DNA from: CAWCKS01 sp963796195
GTDB taxonomy: Bacteria > Pseudomonadota > Alphaproteobacteria > Rhizobiales > Xanthobacteraceae
Length of the DNA: 64,000 nt
NCBI GenBank assembly: GCA_963796195.1
Contig: CAWCKS010000014.1
Location: 744,001-808,000 of the forward strand
Direction of reading: 5' to 3'
A model generated the notes under the pieces. That model was given only the letters and a program-made list of their open reading frames with translations, was not told where the DNA came from and searched no databases. Both the position numbers and the translations under genes were made by a program. Of this stretch, positions 63,870-64,000 are shown piece by piece; position 1 is the stretch's first letter, and the number at the start of each line of letters is the position of its first letter.

Positions 63870-64000
63870 GTCGGCCCTCTCGAAAGCGAGCGTGCGCGCC
63901 CGACAACGGTTTCACCCCTAGCTTATCGCGGGACCAGACGCGACGCTTCAAGAATTAGGGTGTCGCTCGCCGGTGCCGGGTAAACGGTCGATGTCTGAAG
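63870..64000. other. Window end, no gene seen
   Basis: The last 131 bases lie upstream of the nitroreductase and should contain its promoter. I see no open frame with a ribosome site and no repeat. Confidence 0.4.

Overview
The window looks like a chromosomal segment of a Bradyrhizobium-type alphaproteobacterium (Nitrobacteraceae). It is GC-rich and nearly fully coding. It carries a poly-HAMP hybrid kinase, an HWE histidine kinase, several peptide-type ABC systems, Tat-exported binding proteins and the palindromic intergenic repeats I associate with that group. The assignment is by gene style only; there is no rRNA or tRNA in the window.

Layout. 1-2 kb: end of a lactonase/strictosidine-synthase-like gene and a sugar ABC ATPase. 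2-10.4 kb (minus): a two-gene signalling operon with a ~2,107-residue kinase carrying 11 tandem HAMP units, followed by an HWE receiver-PAS-kinase-receiver protein. 10.8-14.3 kb: an alpha/beta hydrolase, two paralogous amidohydrolases and a Rieske ferredoxin. 14.6-17.7 kb (minus): a Glyoxalase_8/ClpN-like protein, an acyl-CoA carboxylase carboxyltransferase and its IclR regulator. 17.9-26.7 kb (plus): a divergent dipeptide-type ABC operon with two tandem binding proteins and an acyl-CoA ligase, with a three-half-site IclR-like operator between the two transcripts. 26.7-29.9 kb: an adenylate cyclase, two SDRs and a small coiled-coil protein. 30-35.5 kb: a soluble triple-PAS chemoreceptor, an AraC regulator and a membrane chemoreceptor. 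35.7-38.8 kb: an unknown 395-residue protein and a SulP transporter. 38.8-48.3 kb (minus): one operon running GntR, binding protein, two permeases, SDR, polysaccharide deacetylase, gamma-glutamyltransferase and two ATPases, which looks like uptake and breakdown of a gamma-glutamyl or acylated peptide-like compound. 48.5-49.9 kb: ArsR plus two SRPBCC/AHSA1 proteins under a palindrome that covers the ArsR start codon. 50-64 kb: an MFS carrier, a TMEM175-like channel, an orphan Tat-exported binding protein, a quinone oxidoreductase, a dapA-like remnant, a luciferase-like monooxygenase, a third AHSA1 protein, a Tat-exported amidohydrolase, a DUF1269 protein, a GntP permease with a patatin, a redoxin with an in-frame TGA, and a nitroreductase.

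Two features dominate interpretation. First, about 18 otherwise well-conserved genes are interrupted by single-base indels, nearly all +1. In every case where both ends are clear, correcting them gives a gene length divisible by three. Sequencing or assembly error is the simplest explanation. I therefore annotate whole genes across these breaks and list the break positions. Second, the redoxin gene at 62539-63009 has TGA exactly where the first cysteine codon of a CxxC motif is expected, followed by a small hairpin with GG opening its loop. This makes it a candidate selenoprotein and the most interesting single observation here.
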